DNA of 64,000 nucleotides from Variovorax guangxiensis (GTDB lineage: Bacteria; Pseudomonadota; Gammaproteobacteria; Burkholderiales; Burkholderiaceae_C). Shown piece by piece: positions 9,081 to 18,950 of the stretch (positions are counted from its first letter, which is position 1; every line of letters starts with the position of its first letter). A program made the translations under genes and the position numbers. The notes beneath the pieces are model-generated. The model was not told the origin of the DNA and ran no database searches. It saw only the letters and a list, made by a program, of their open reading frames with translations. The stretch is from NCBI RefSeq assembly GCF_003952165.1, contig NZ_RXFT01000006.1, positions 186,001-250,000 of the forward strand, in the 5' to 3' direction.

Positions 9081-9509
9081 ATGAGCATGCAGGCCGGCGT
9101 GAGCCCCGCGCCCGACCTGGGCACGCTGCATGAATTCCACGGCGTGCAGCCCGTGCTGCCGGTGTCCGACGTCACCCGCGCCGCGCGCTGGTTCCGCGAC
9201 GTGCTGGGCTTCGAGCTCGACTTCATCGCCGGCGAGCCGCCCAGCTACGCCAGGGTGAAGAAGGGCGATCGCAGCTACGGCGACCCGGTCTATCTGCGCC
9301 TGTGGCAGTGCAACGCGCGCGAGGCCAAACCCTGGCGCGGCGAGATCGTGATCCACGTCGGCAAGGACATCGACGGCCTGCATGCCGCCTACGTGAAGCG
9401 CGGCGTGGTGGTCATCGAGCCGCCTGCCTCCCAGCCCTGGGGGCTGCGCGAATTCGCGATCCGGGAGCCGGACGGCCATGTGCTGCGCTTCTGCGGCTAT
9501 CTGCCCTGA
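9081..9509 (+). CDS. Glyoxalase/bleomycin-resistance fold protein
   Basis: A 142-residue protein of the vicinal-oxygen-chelate superfamily. The segment VQPVLPVSDVTRAARWFRDVLGF is a typical first beta-alpha unit, and the C-terminus ends in FAIREPDGHVLRFCGYLP, the usual last strand with its acidic residue. A long internal strand WRGEIVIHVGKDIDGL holds the expected histidine. The substrate is not predictable. The ATG at 9081 follows the upstream stop by one base, which suggests coupling with the SirB1-family gene. Confidence 0.85.
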   Translation: MSMQAGVSPAPDLGTLHEFHGVQPVLPVSDVTRAARWFRDVLGFELDFIAGEPPSYARVKKGDRSYGDPVYLRLWQCNAREAKPWRGEIVIHVGKDIDGLHAAYVKRGVVVIEPPASQPWGLREFAIREPDGHVLRFCGYLP

Positions 9510-9647
9510 AACCTCAATTTCAGAAACACAAAATTACAAATGGATCGATGCAATCGCGTCGATCCGGCTTCCGCTCGTCCGACGTGTGAACAGGAGCAGG
9601 CAGATTCCGATGCCGCTTCACCACCATCAACCTTCAGGAGAAACGAC

Positions 9648-10079
9648 ATGCGATTCATGATTCTGGTCAAGGCCAACGCCGATTCCGAAGCCGGCGTGAT
9701 GCCCAGCACCGAAATCCTCACCGCCATGGGCAAGTTCAACGAAGAACTGGTCAAGGCCGGCGTGCTGCTGGCGGGCGAGGGCCTGCATCCCAGTTCCAAG
9801 GGCGTGCGCGTGCGCTGCGAGGGCCCGACCAAGCGCACCGTCATCGACGGCCCCTTCGCCGAGACCAAGGAGCTGCTGGCCGGCTTCTGGCTGTTCCAGT
9901 GCAAGTCGAAGGAGGAGGCCATCGAGTGGATCAAGCGCAGCCCCTTCCAGGAAGGCGAGATCGAGATCCGCCAGGTGTTCGAGGCCGCCGATTTCGGCGA
10001 CTCCATGACCCCCGAACTGCTCGCCCAGGAAGACCGCCTGCGCGCCGAGACCGAGGCCCGCACCAAGGCCGGTGGCTGA
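9648..10079 (+). CDS. YCII/DGPF-domain protein 1
   Basis: A 143-residue protein of the YCII-related superfamily (DGPF subgroup). It starts MRFMILVKANADSEAG and contains the name-giving motif in RTVIDGPFAETKELLAGFW. Such proteins sit beside ECF42-type sigma factors, as here. They have a ferredoxin-like fold and no proven activity. It shares its start and DGPF block with the next gene, pointing to tandem duplication. The ATG at 9648 has an AGGAG ribosome binding site. Confidence 0.9.
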   Translation: MRFMILVKANADSEAGVMPSTEILTAMGKFNEELVKAGVLLAGEGLHPSSKGVRVRCEGPTKRTVIDGPFAETKELLAGFWLFQCKSKEEAIEWIKRSPFQEGEIEIRQVFEAADFGDSMTPELLAQEDRLRAETEARTKAGG

Positions 10080-10122
10080 ACCGGCCGCCCGTGCAACCCG
10101 ACCGAACCCAAGGAGACGCACC

Positions 10123-10544
10123 ATGCGATTCATGCTGCTGATGATTCCCCACGGCTACGAGACCGCCGCGCCCGGCACCATCCCCGACGACGTCGAGGCG
10201 GTGTCGGCCATGATGGCCTACAACGAGTCGCTGCAGAAGGCCGGCGTGCTGGTCAGTTGCGACGGCCTGCACCCGCCCTCCATGGGCGCGCGGGTGAGCT
10301 TCAAGAACCGCAAGCCCAAGGTCGTCGACGGCCCCTTCGCCGAGGCGAAGGAGGTGCTGGGCGGCTTCTGGATCATCGACGTGCCCTCGCGCGCCGCCGC
10401 CATCGAATGGGCCAGCCGCTGCCCCGGCGGCGACAACGAGGTCATCGAGGTGCGCCAGATCCAGGAGATGGAAGACTTTCCGGCCGACGTGCAGGCGGTG
10501 GCCGGCGAATTCACGTCGATGCAGACGGTGAAGAAGCCCGGGGC

Positions 10545-10548
<4 letters not shown>
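10123..10548 (+). CDS. YCII/DGPF-domain protein 2
   Basis: A 141-residue paralogue of the preceding gene: it begins MRFMLLMIPHGYETAAP and has KVVDGPFAEAKEVLGGFW at the same place. It lacks the charged C-terminal helix of its neighbour. An AAGGAG ribosome binding site precedes the ATG. Its stop codon overlaps the sigma-factor start (ATGA), so both are expected from one mRNA. It may be a partner or target of the sigma factor, but this is inference. Confidence 0.9.
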
Positions 10549-11837
<1,289 letters not shown>

Positions 11838-11841
11838 CTCG

Positions 11842-11948
11842 CCCCCAAGGCTTCGCGCACTTCGTGTCGCTGCGCCAACCCCCTTCCGGGGGCGATACCT
11901 GCGGCCTGGCGGAGCCGGTTCCGCGGTATCTCTGGAAGAAAGGGGCGC
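11842..11948 (+). repeat. Dispersed intergenic repeat, copy 1
   Basis: About 107 bases between the sigma factor and the M14 peptidase gene. It contains CTTCGCGCACTTCGTGTCGC, a CCCCC(TTC)GGGGG hairpin, and AGCCGGTTCCGCGG. The same modules in the same order occur at 46373-46480, and a shorter inverted copy lies at 60890-60955. No open frame or terminal repeats suggest a transposase. Confidence 0.8.
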
Positions 11949-11997
11949 GCTTGAACTGAACCACACCTGAATCTGCTGCGAGTCGCGCCGGAGGACA

Positions 11998-13614
11998 ATG
12001 CGCGCCATGCTGCGCACCCCCTCCCTCCGCTTCCTGTGCGTTTCCGGCCTGGCCCTGCTGCCGACCGCCTCGGCCCTGGCCCAGTTCGATCCCGCCAAGG
12101 TGTGGACCGAGCCGCCGGCCATTGCCGCGCGCTTTCCCGATCCGCCGGTGAGCTACGCCACGCCTGGCTTTCGCCCGGGCCGCACCGACTTCCCCTCGCA
12201 TGCCGAGATGCTGGCCTTCCTGGACGAGCTGGCGCGCCAGTCGCCCAACGTGCGCGTCGAGCGCATCGGGACATCGCAGCAGGGCCGCGAGATGCCGCTG
12301 GTGGTGCTGGCCGAACAGGGCCGCGTCGACCCGGCCCGGCCCACGGTGATGGTGATCGGCCAGCAGCATGGCAACGAGCCGGCCGGCGGCGAGGCGGTGC
12401 TGGCGTTGGCGCAGCAGTTCGCCTCCGAGCCGGGCTCGGCGCTGCTGAAGAAGGTCAATCTGGTCCTGGTGCCGCGCGGCAACCCCGACGGCGCCGAGCG
12501 CTTCACCCGCGTCACCGCCAACGGCATCGACGTGAACCGCGACCACCTGCTGCTGCGCACGCCCGAGGCCCGCGTGATCGCGGCGGCCACCCTGCGCTAC
12601 GCGCCGCAGGTGGTGCTCGACCTGCACGAGTTCACAGTCGGCGGCCGCTGGATCGACAAGTTCGGCGCCGTCATGAAATACGACGGCCTGCTGCAGCCGG
12701 CCACCGTGGGCAACCTCGACGCCGCCATCGCCGCGAGCGCGCAGCGCGACTACGTCGACGCCATCCAGGCCGCCTTCGCGCGCGCGGGCCTGCAGGGCTT
12801 CAAGTACCACACCACTTCCGGCGGCAAGGCGGACGACCGCACCGTGTCGATGGGCGGCGTGCAGCCCGACACCGGCCGCAACGTGAGCGCGCTGCGCCAG
12901 GCCGTGAGCCTGCTGCTCGAGGTGCGCGGCGTGGGGCTCGGCCGCGCGCATTTCGCGCGCCGCGTGCATACGCAGGTACTGGCGGCCACCACCGTGATCG
13001 AAACGGCGGCGCGGCAGGGGCCGGCGCTGATGCAGCTCACCGCCCAGGCCGGCCAGCGCGCGAAGGCCCAAGCCTGCCAGGGCGACGTGGTGGTCGAGGC
13101 CTGGCAGACGCCGACGCGGCAGCGCCTCGACTTCCTCGATGCCAGGACCGGCGAGGACAAGGCCGTCGACGTCGACTGGCGCGCCGCCGAGCCGCTGAAG
13201 ATCGTCAATGCGCGCCCGCGCCCCTGCGGCTACCTGCTCGCTTCGAGCGAGACTGTGGCCGTGCAGCGCCTGCAGATGCTGGGCGTGCGCGTGGAGCGCA
13301 TCGACAGCGCGGCACCGTGGTCGGTGGAGCGCTACGAAATCCTTTCGCAGACCGACGGCCAGCGGCAGGACGCGCGCGGCGCCATCGAGGATGGCGAGGC
13401 GATCCGCGCCTTCCGCGTGCGGCTGCGCCATGGCCGTGCGGTGGTGCAGCCGGGCAGCTTCTACGTGTCGCTGGCACAGCCGCTGTCGCCGCTGGTCAGC
13501 GCGGCGCTGGAGCCCGATTCGCAGAACAGCTATGCCGCCAACCGGCTGCTGGAGATCGGCGACGACAGGCTGCTGCGAGTGCCGGGGCCGGCCCCTGCGG
13601 GTGTCTGGCACTGA
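11998..13614 (+). CDS. Secreted M14-family zinc carboxypeptidase-like protein
   Basis: A 538-residue protein with an N-terminal signal peptide ending ASALAQ near residue 29, so it is exported. The M14 zinc site is visible as H124-x2-E127 in GQQHGNEPAGGE and H210 in VVLDLHEF. The glutamate in VSLLLEVRGVGLG is the probable catalytic base, and NPDGAERFTR and DVNRDH match conserved substrate-binding loops. The C-terminal 180 residues look like a separate beta-rich domain. The ATG at 11998 has a GGAGG site. Substrate (peptide or peptidoglycan) is not evident. Confidence 0.88.
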   Translation: MRAMLRTPSLRFLCVSGLALLPTASALAQFDPAKVWTEPPAIAARFPDPPVSYATPGFRPGRTDFPSHAEMLAFLDELARQSPNVRVERIGTSQQGREMPLVVLAEQGRVDPARPTVMVIGQQHGNEPAGGEAVLALAQQFASEPGSALLKKVNLVLVPRGNPDGAERFTRVTANGIDVNRDHLLLRTPEARVIAAATLRYAPQVVLDLHEFTVGGRWIDKFGAVMKYDGLLQPATVGNLDAAIAASAQRDYVDAIQAAFARAGLQGFKYHTTSGGKADDRTVSMGGVQPDTGRNVSALRQAVSLLLEVRGVGLGRAHFARRVHTQVLAATTVIETAARQGPALMQLTAQAGQRAKAQACQGDVVVEAWQTPTRQRLDFLDARTGEDKAVDVDWRAAEPLKIVNARPRPCGYLLASSETVAVQRLQMLGVRVERIDSAAPWSVERYEILSQTDGQRQDARGAIEDGEAIRAFRVRLRHGRAVVQPGSFYVSLAQPLSPLVSAALEPDSQNSYAANRLLEIGDDRLLRVPGPAPAGVWH

Positions 13615-13620
13615 GCGGTG

Positions 13621-14625
13621 TCAGGCGCGGGAAGAGGGGCCCGCTTCCGAAGGCGAACCCGGCAGCCCGAACTGGTGCCACGCGCGGCGCAGCTGCGTGT
13701 CGGAGCCGAAGCCCGACTGCTCCGCCGCCCGCGTCACGCTGGCACCCGAGGCCAGCGCCAGTTGGGCCGTCGCGAGCCGCAGCCGCCGCAGGTAGGCCAG
13801 CGGCGCCACGCCCGCATGCTCGACGAAGAGCCGTGTGAGGTGCCGCGCCGACGTATGCGCCACCTCGGCCATGCGCGGCACGTTCCAGTCGGCCTGTGGT
13901 TGCTCGCTCACGGCGTCCTGCACGCGGTGCAGCGCGGCGTGCAGATGGTTGCGATGGGCGAGGAAGGGCGAGAGTTCCGGATCGTGTGGCCCCCGGCGCA
14001 GCGGCATCACCATCGACTGCGCGACCTGCGCCGCGAGCGCCTCGCCGCACAACTCGCCGATGCGATGCAGGATCAGGTCGATGCCGGTGGTCACGCCCGC
14101 GCTGCTGTAGAGCGGCGGATCGATCACGAACACCCGGTTGCTCACCACCTCGCAGCGCGGCTCCACCTCGCGCAGCTCGCCCAGGTGATGGTGGTGCGTG
14201 GTGGCGCGCCGGCCCGCCAGTGCCCCGGCGTGCGCCGCCAGCACTGCGCCGGCGCACACCGTCACCAGCTCCAGCCGGCCGCGCTCGAAGCGCAGGCCGC
14301 GCAGCCAGTGCAGCAGATCCTGCGTCTCAGGGTTGTCGATGGCGATGGCGTCGCCGGGCAGGCCCACCAGCACGACCCAGCCGGGGCCGTCCCAGGCCGT
14401 GGGCAGCGGCGAGAGCCCGGCCAGAGCCACGCCCACCGAGCCCATGGCCGTCGGCCGCGGGCTGGCGAATTCGATGGCGAAGCGCTCGGCCCGCCCCGCC
14501 GCGCGCAGCCGCTGATTGGCGATGCGCAGCGCCTCCGCCGGCCCGGCCCAGTCGAGCACGAGGCTGCCGGGCAGAAGGACGAAGACTACGCGGATTGGGG
14601 CGGGCTCGGGTTGCTGCGGTTCCAT
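13621..14625 (-). CDS. GlxA-family transcriptional regulator (DJ-1/PfpI plus AraC domain)
   Basis: A 334-residue regulator. Residues about 10-185 form a DJ-1/PfpI-like domain with the nucleophile-elbow cysteine in LELVTVCAGAVLAAHAGAL; about 225-325 form an AraC-type double helix-turn-helix (MAEVAHTSARHLTRLFVEHAGVAPLAYLRRLRL and VTRAAEQSGFGSDTQLRRAW). It belongs with the two genes upstream of it (DJ-1 protein and cysteine hydrolase), and its first 40 bases overlap the upstream gene's end in another frame. The ligand is unknown; such regulators often control amine or amide catabolism. Confidence 0.9.
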   Translation of the reverse strand: MEPQQPEPAPIRVVFVLLPGSLVLDWAGPAEALRIANQRLRAAGRAERFAIEFASPRPTAMGSVGVALAGLSPLPTAWDGPGWVVLVGLPGDAIAIDNPETQDLLHWLRGLRFERGRLELVTVCAGAVLAAHAGALAGRRATTHHHHLGELREVEPRCEVVSNRVFVIDPPLYSSAGVTTGIDLILHRIGELCGEALAAQVAQSMVMPLRRGPHDPELSPFLAHRNHLHAALHRVQDAVSEQPQADWNVPRMAEVAHTSARHLTRLFVEHAGVAPLAYLRRLRLATAQLALASGASVTRAAEQSGFGSDTQLRRAWHQFGLPGSPSEAGPSSRA

Positions 14626-15230
14626 TCGTAGTCCATCTGGCGCGCGGTGCGCTCGGCGAGTTCGAGCCCGGCCAGCCGTTCGACGAGGTGCAGGCTCATG
14701 TCGATGCCGGCGCTGATGCCCGCGGAGCTGACGATGCGGCCGTTGTCGACCCAGCGCACGCCCTCGCGCACGTCGAGCGAGGGGAAGCGCTCGCGCAGAT
14801 CGGCGATGTCTTCCCAGTGGGTGGTGACGGCGTCGTTCGTCACCACGCCGCTGGCGGCAAGCAGGAAGGCGCCGGTGCAGACGGACGCGACGATCTTCGC
14901 TTCGGCGGCGGCGCGGGCGATCCAGCGCAGCGTCTCGGGGCTGGCCATCGGCACGTCGACCACGCCGCCGGGGACGATCAGCACGTCGGCTGGCGGGCTG
15001 CCGGCCAGTGCGTGGTTCGCCAGCAGCTGCAGGCCGGCGCGCGCCTGTACGGGCTGGCCTGCGGCGGCGAGCGCTACCGAGGCGACCTCGAACGGTGCCG
15101 CCGAGTCCGGCCGCATCCGCTGCCCGACCCGGCTCGCGGTGGTGAACACCTCGAAGGGGCCGGCGAAGTCCAGCGCTTCCACGCCGTCGAAGGCGAGGAT
15201 CAGCACGCGCAGGCTGGCGCTGTCGCTCAT
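14586..15230 (-). CDS. DJ-1/PfpI family protein
   Basis: A 214-residue stand-alone DJ-1/PfpI domain without a DNA-binding part. It starts MSDSASLRVLILAFDGVEAL and has the cysteine of the nucleophile elbow in KIVASVCTGAFLLAASGVV, followed by AVTTHWEDIADL and SSAGISAGIDMSLHLVERL. This resembles isonitrile-hydratase-like members (InhA type), although the substrate is not provable. It overlaps the GlxA-type regulator by 40 bases and the cysteine hydrolase by 4, so the three form one unit. Confidence 0.88.
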   Translation of the reverse strand: MSDSASLRVLILAFDGVEALDFAGPFEVFTTASRVGQRMRPDSAAPFEVASVALAAAGQPVQARAGLQLLANHALAGSPPADVLIVPGGVVDVPMASPETLRWIARAAAEAKIVASVCTGAFLLAASGVVTNDAVTTHWEDIADLRERFPSLDVREGVRWVDNGRIVSSAGISAGIDMSLHLVERLAGLELAERTARQMDYEWNRSNPSPPQSA

Positions 15231-15787
15231 GCCGCCGCCCGTTCCAGCGCCTGCGCCACGGTGCAGACGGTGGCGAACCGGCCATGCAGCACGGCGGCCG
15301 TGCGGGCCTTGATGTCGGCGGCGGCCAGCGGGCTGCCGTCCGGATGCTTCATGTCGAAGGTGAGGGTGGCGTTGGTGACGTAGTCCACCTCCCAGCCCAG
15401 GTCGGAGGCGTGGCGGGTGGTGGTCTCGCAGCATTGCTCGGTGCGGATGCCGCTCACGATCAGCCGGCCGATGCCATTCTGCGTGAGCCACACGTCCAGT
15501 CCGCTGTTGACCAGCGCGCTGTGGCGGTGTTTGGTGAAGGTGGCGGCGGCGTCGAAGGCGGCCAGCCCGCCGATGGGGCGAACATGGCCCGATTCGACCG
15601 CGAAGGGGTTGCTGGCGTCTGAGGGCTCGTCGGTGTGGAAGATCCGCACGATGGGCAGGCCCGCGGCGGCGGCGCCTTCGATCAGCGCGTTCTGCGCCGC
15701 GAAGTAGGGCGCGGCCTGGCTTTCGTTCCAGTAGGCGCGCTGGCGGAACGACTCCTGGGCGTCGATCACTATCAGACAGGTTTTCAT
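15227..15787 (-). CDS. Isochorismatase-family cysteine hydrolase
   Basis: A 186-residue hydrolase. The catalytic triad can be assigned to Asp in LIVIDAQESF, Lys in FTKHRHSAL, and Cys in SGIRTEQCCETTTRHASDLG. This family hydrolyses amides and related bonds (nicotinamide, N-carbamoyl compounds, isochorismate). With the adjacent DJ-1 protein and GlxA regulator it probably processes a small nitrogenous compound. It is the first gene of the three-gene minus-strand operon and overlaps the next by ATGA. Confidence 0.9.
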   Translation of the reverse strand: MKTCLIVIDAQESFRQRAYWNESQAAPYFAAQNALIEGAAAAGLPIVRIFHTDEPSDASNPFAVESGHVRPIGGLAAFDAAATFTKHRHSALVNSGLDVWLTQNGIGRLIVSGIRTEQCCETTTRHASDLGWEVDYVTNATLTFDMKHPDGSPLAAADIKARTAAVLHGRFATVCTVAQALERAAA

Positions 15788-15911
15788 GGCGGGGCTCGCG
15801 GGCGGGAGCGGAGTGGATGATGCCGCTCATTCTTGCGGCGCGCCAGCTTCCGGTCCGCTCGGCGCCGGACCGGAATCGATCAGATCAGGACATCGGCGAG
15901 GCGCAAGCCCG

Positions 15912-17003
15912 TCAGACCAGCGAAGCCGCCTGCAGCTCTTTCTTCAGGTACGCGTAGTACAGCGGCGCCGCCACCAGCCCCGCGGGCCCGAAGACCGCCT
16001 CGGCCACGAACATCACCGCCAGCAGCTCCCACACGCTCATCTGCGTGCGCGCGCCCACCACCTTGGCGTTGATGACGTACTCGGCCTTGTGGATCACGAT
16101 CAGGAAGATCAGGCAGGCCGCGGCCGTGACCGGCGACACCGACAGCCCCACCAGCGTGATCACCGAGTTGCAGACCAGGTTGCCCACGATCGGCACCAGG
16201 CCGGCCAGGAAGGTGAGGGTGATGAGCGCCGGCGTGTAGGGCAGGTGCGCGTCCCACAGCGGCATGACGAAGAGCAGGAAGATGGCCGTCAGCAGCGTGT
16301 TGAAGGCCGCGATCCAGAACTGGGCCGCCACGATCTGGGCGAAGGCCTCGCCGAAAGTCTGCACGCGCCGGTGCAGCTGTTCGGCCAGCGGCAGGCGCCG
16401 CAGCGGCGCGTGGGCCACGGCGGCCAGGCTGCCGATGATCAGGCCCACATACGAGAAAAGAATGCCGTGCAGCCACGCGCGCCCGGCCACGGCCAGCGAG
16501 CCGGCCTGCGCGCGCAGGTAGTTGGCGATCACGCGCTGCACCTCGGCCGCGCCCTCGGGCAGGTAGACAGCGATCTCCACCGGCAGCTTGGAGCGCAGCT
16601 CCAGCACGGTGCGCGCGGTGTAGTCGAGCAGCTCGCGGTACTGGTCGGGCGCATCGACGATGTATTCGCGGGCCTGCGACAGCCCCAGCGTGATCAGCGC
16701 GATGGGCGCCAGCAGCACCACCGTGACGGCCACCACGCCGGCCCAGCCCTGGGCGCTGCCGGGCCGCCTGGCCAGCGCCGGAATGCGCCCCAGCCCCGAG
16801 GCGAGCAGGCGCGCGAACCAGCGCGTGACGAGAAAGCCGATGCAAACGCACAGAAGCCCCGGCAGCAGGTGCTCCCACATCACCAGCATCAGGGCGCCCA
16901 GCATCAGCAGGTAGCTGGCGATGGTCACGCCGCGCGGGGCGGCGGGGCGGATGGTGGAGGACGCCGATGAGGCGATGGGCGAGGGCTGCGGCTTGTTGGC
17001 CAT
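15912..17003 (-). CDS. AI-2E family transporter (PerM-like)
   Basis: A 363-residue inner-membrane protein with about eight hydrophobic segments. It shows the family layout: two N-terminal membrane hairpins, a long soluble part (about residues 110-170), then the conserved LTFLAGLVPIVGNLVCNSVITLVGL and VGARTQMSVWELLAVMFVAEAVFGPAGLVAAP regions. The family was named for AI-2 export, but many members move other solutes, so the substrate is open. It lies 54 bases downstream of purM in the same orientation. Confidence 0.92.
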   Translation of the reverse strand: MANKPQPSPIASSASSTIRPAAPRGVTIASYLLMLGALMLVMWEHLLPGLLCVCIGFLVTRWFARLLASGLGRIPALARRPGSAQGWAGVVAVTVVLLAPIALITLGLSQAREYIVDAPDQYRELLDYTARTVLELRSKLPVEIAVYLPEGAAEVQRVIANYLRAQAGSLAVAGRAWLHGILFSYVGLIIGSLAAVAHAPLRRLPLAEQLHRRVQTFGEAFAQIVAAQFWIAAFNTLLTAIFLLFVMPLWDAHLPYTPALITLTFLAGLVPIVGNLVCNSVITLVGLSVSPVTAAACLIFLIVIHKAEYVINAKVVGARTQMSVWELLAVMFVAEAVFGPAGLVAAPLYYAYLKKELQAASLV

Positions 17004-17057
17004 CCGGTGCGGGTGCGTGCTCTGTTCTTCGAAAAAAGTGGACGCAGCGGCCGGCGG

Positions 17058-18098
17058 TCAGCCGACGACCACGGCCGCGCCTTCGCCGCGCTCGGCGATC
17101 ACGCCGATCTCGTGCACCGTCTCGCCGGCGGCACGCAGCGTGGCGGCGCAGGTAGCGGCTTCGGCGGCGTCGATGACCACCACCATGCCGATGCCGTTGT
17201 TGAAGGTACGGTTCATCTCGATGTCGTCGATGCCGGCCACCTTCTGCAGCCACGCGAACAGCTCGGTCTGCGGCCAGCTGCCCTTCTTCAGGTGGGCGGC
17301 CGTGCCTTCAGGCAGCACGCGCGGGATGTTCTCGAGCAGGCCGCCGCCGGTGATGTGGGCCAGCGCCTTGATCGGGTGCTTGCCCAGCGCCTCGAGCACC
17401 GGCTTCACGTAGAGGTGGGTGGGCTCCATCACGGCTTCGCGGAAGGGCTTGCCGTCGAGGGTGGCGGGCAGGCCGCTGCCGGCGCGCTCGATCACCTTGC
17501 GCACCAGGCTGAAGCCGTTGGAGTGCACGCCGGCCGAGGCCAGGCCCAGCACCACGTCGCCGGGCTTGACGTTCTGGCCCGTGAGGATCTTCGACTTCTC
17601 GACCGCACCGACCGCGAATCCCGCCAGGTCGTATTCGCCGGCCGGGTACATGCCGGGCATTTCGGCCGTCTCGCCGCCGATGAGCGCGCAGCCCGAGAGC
17701 TCGCAGCCGCGGGCGATGCCGCCGACGACCGCAGCGGCCGTGTCCACGTCGAGCTTGCCGCAGGCGAAGTAGTCGAGGAAGAAGAGGGGCTCGGCGCCCT
17801 GCACCAGCACGTCGTTGACGCTCATGGCCACCAGGTCGATGCCGACCGTGTCGTGCATGTTCCATTCGAAGGCCAGCTTGAGCTTGGTGCCCACGCCGTC
17901 GGTGCCGCTCACGAGCACCGGCTCCTTGTAGCGCTTGGGCACCTCGAACAGGGCACCGAAGCCGCCGATGCCGGCCAGCACGCCTTCGCGCAGGGTTTTC
18001 TTCGCCAGCGGCTTGATGCGGTCGACCAGGGCGTCGCCTGCATCGATGTCGACGCCGGCGTCCTTGTAGCTGAGCGGGGTGGGCGTGGAGGAGGTCAT
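17058..18098 (-). CDS. purM: Phosphoribosylformylglycinamidine cyclo-ligase
   Basis: A 346-residue enzyme of purine synthesis that closes FGAM to aminoimidazole ribotide using ATP. It has [58 protein letters not shown] and the C-terminal [16 protein letters not shown], all diagnostic. Length is normal. It is divergent from hda, the arrangement seen in many Burkholderiales. Confidence 0.97.
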   Translation of the reverse strand: MTSSTPTPLSYKDAGVDIDAGDALVDRIKPLAKKTLREGVLAGIGGFGALFEVPKRYKEPVLVSGTDGVGTKLKLAFEWNMHDTVGIDLVAMSVNDVLVQGAEPLFFLDYFACGKLDVDTAAAVVGGIARGCELSGCALIGGETAEMPGMYPAGEYDLAGFAVGAVEKSKILTGQNVKPGDVVLGLASAGVHSNGFSLVRKVIERAGSGLPATLDGKPFREAVMEPTHLYVKPVLEALGKHPIKALAHITGGGLLENIPRVLPEGTAAHLKKGSWPQTELFAWLQKVAGIDDIEMNRTFNNGIGMVVVIDAAEAATCAATLRAAGETVHEIGVIAERGEGAAVVVG

Positions 18099-18236
18099 GG
18101 GTGGTCGGTGTCGGGAAGGACGCGAAAGGACGTGAAGGGTGGGGCGAAAGGGGCGCCGGCAACCATGGTGGCCGGGCCGATAGAATTCCCGATGATTTTA
18201 AGGGCCCCCGCGGCCCCCTCCATGAACCTTCCCGGG

Positions 18237-18923
18237 ATGAAACAGCTCGCGCTCGATATCGGCATTGCGACGGGCCCCAGCTTCGACGCCTTTTTCGCCG
18301 GCCCCAACGAGGCGGCTCTGCGGCACCTGCAAGTGTGGGTGGGCGGCGCCGGCAGCCCCGCGCTGCACTCGCCGGTGCCCACCTACCTGTGGGGCGACGG
18401 CGGCAGCGGCAAGACCCATCTGCTCGAATCGGTGCGTGTCGCACTGCGCGAGCAGGGCGCCAGCGTGGGCTGGCTGCACGCCGGTCTGCTGGAGCCGCCC
18501 GAGTTCGACGAGCGCTGGGGCGCCGTCCTGCTCGACGACGTGCACCTCTACACCGCCGTGCAGCAGCACGCGGCCTTCAACTGGTTCGTCAACGCCCAGA
18601 CGCTGCAGCGCGGCGTGGTCGCCGCCGGCGCATTGCCGCCGGCCGACCTGCCGCTGCGCGAGGACCTGCGCACCCGCCTCGGCTGGGGCCATGTGTTCCA
18701 CATGCAGGTGCTCAGCGAAAGCGAACGCCGCGCGGTGCTGCGCCAGGCCGCCGACGCGCGCGGCGTGATGCTGTCGGACGACGTGCTCGACTACATGCTC
18801 CACCGCTTCAGCCGCGACCTCGGCAGCCTGATGGAGCTGCTCACGCAGCTCGACGGCTACGCCCTGCAGACGCAACGCGCGATCACCATTCCGCTGATCC
18901 GCTCCATGCTCGAGAACGAATAG
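18237..18923 (+). CDS. hda: DnaA regulatory inactivator Hda
   Basis: A 228-residue DnaA-like AAA+ protein that, with the DNA-loaded beta clamp, promotes hydrolysis of DnaA-ATP. The start MKQLALDIG includes the clamp-binding QLALD peptide. The Walker A motif is GDGGSGKTHLLE, the Walker B-like segment is AVLLDDVHLY, and an arginine-finger-type region occurs in REDLRTRLGWGHVF. I chose the ATG at 18237 because the clamp motif is normally at the extreme N-terminus; an ATG at 18222 would add five residues. Divergent from purM, and followed closely by pcnB. Confidence 0.92.
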   Translation: MKQLALDIGIATGPSFDAFFAGPNEAALRHLQVWVGGAGSPALHSPVPTYLWGDGGSGKTHLLESVRVALREQGASVGWLHAGLLEPPEFDERWGAVLLDDVHLYTAVQQHAAFNWFVNAQTLQRGVVAAGALPPADLPLREDLRTRLGWGHVFHMQVLSESERRAVLRQAADARGVMLSDDVLDYMLHRFSRDLGSLMELLTQLDGYALQTQRAITIPLIRSMLENE

Positions 18924-18950
18924 AAGAGCGAACAAGGCTTCCAACAACAA

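Noticed and set aside
13621..15285. Single 554-codon minus-strand frame covering the GlxA regulator and more
   Set aside because: The upstream part is out-of-frame sequence of the DJ-1 gene; the regulator starts at 14625 with a normal N-terminus.
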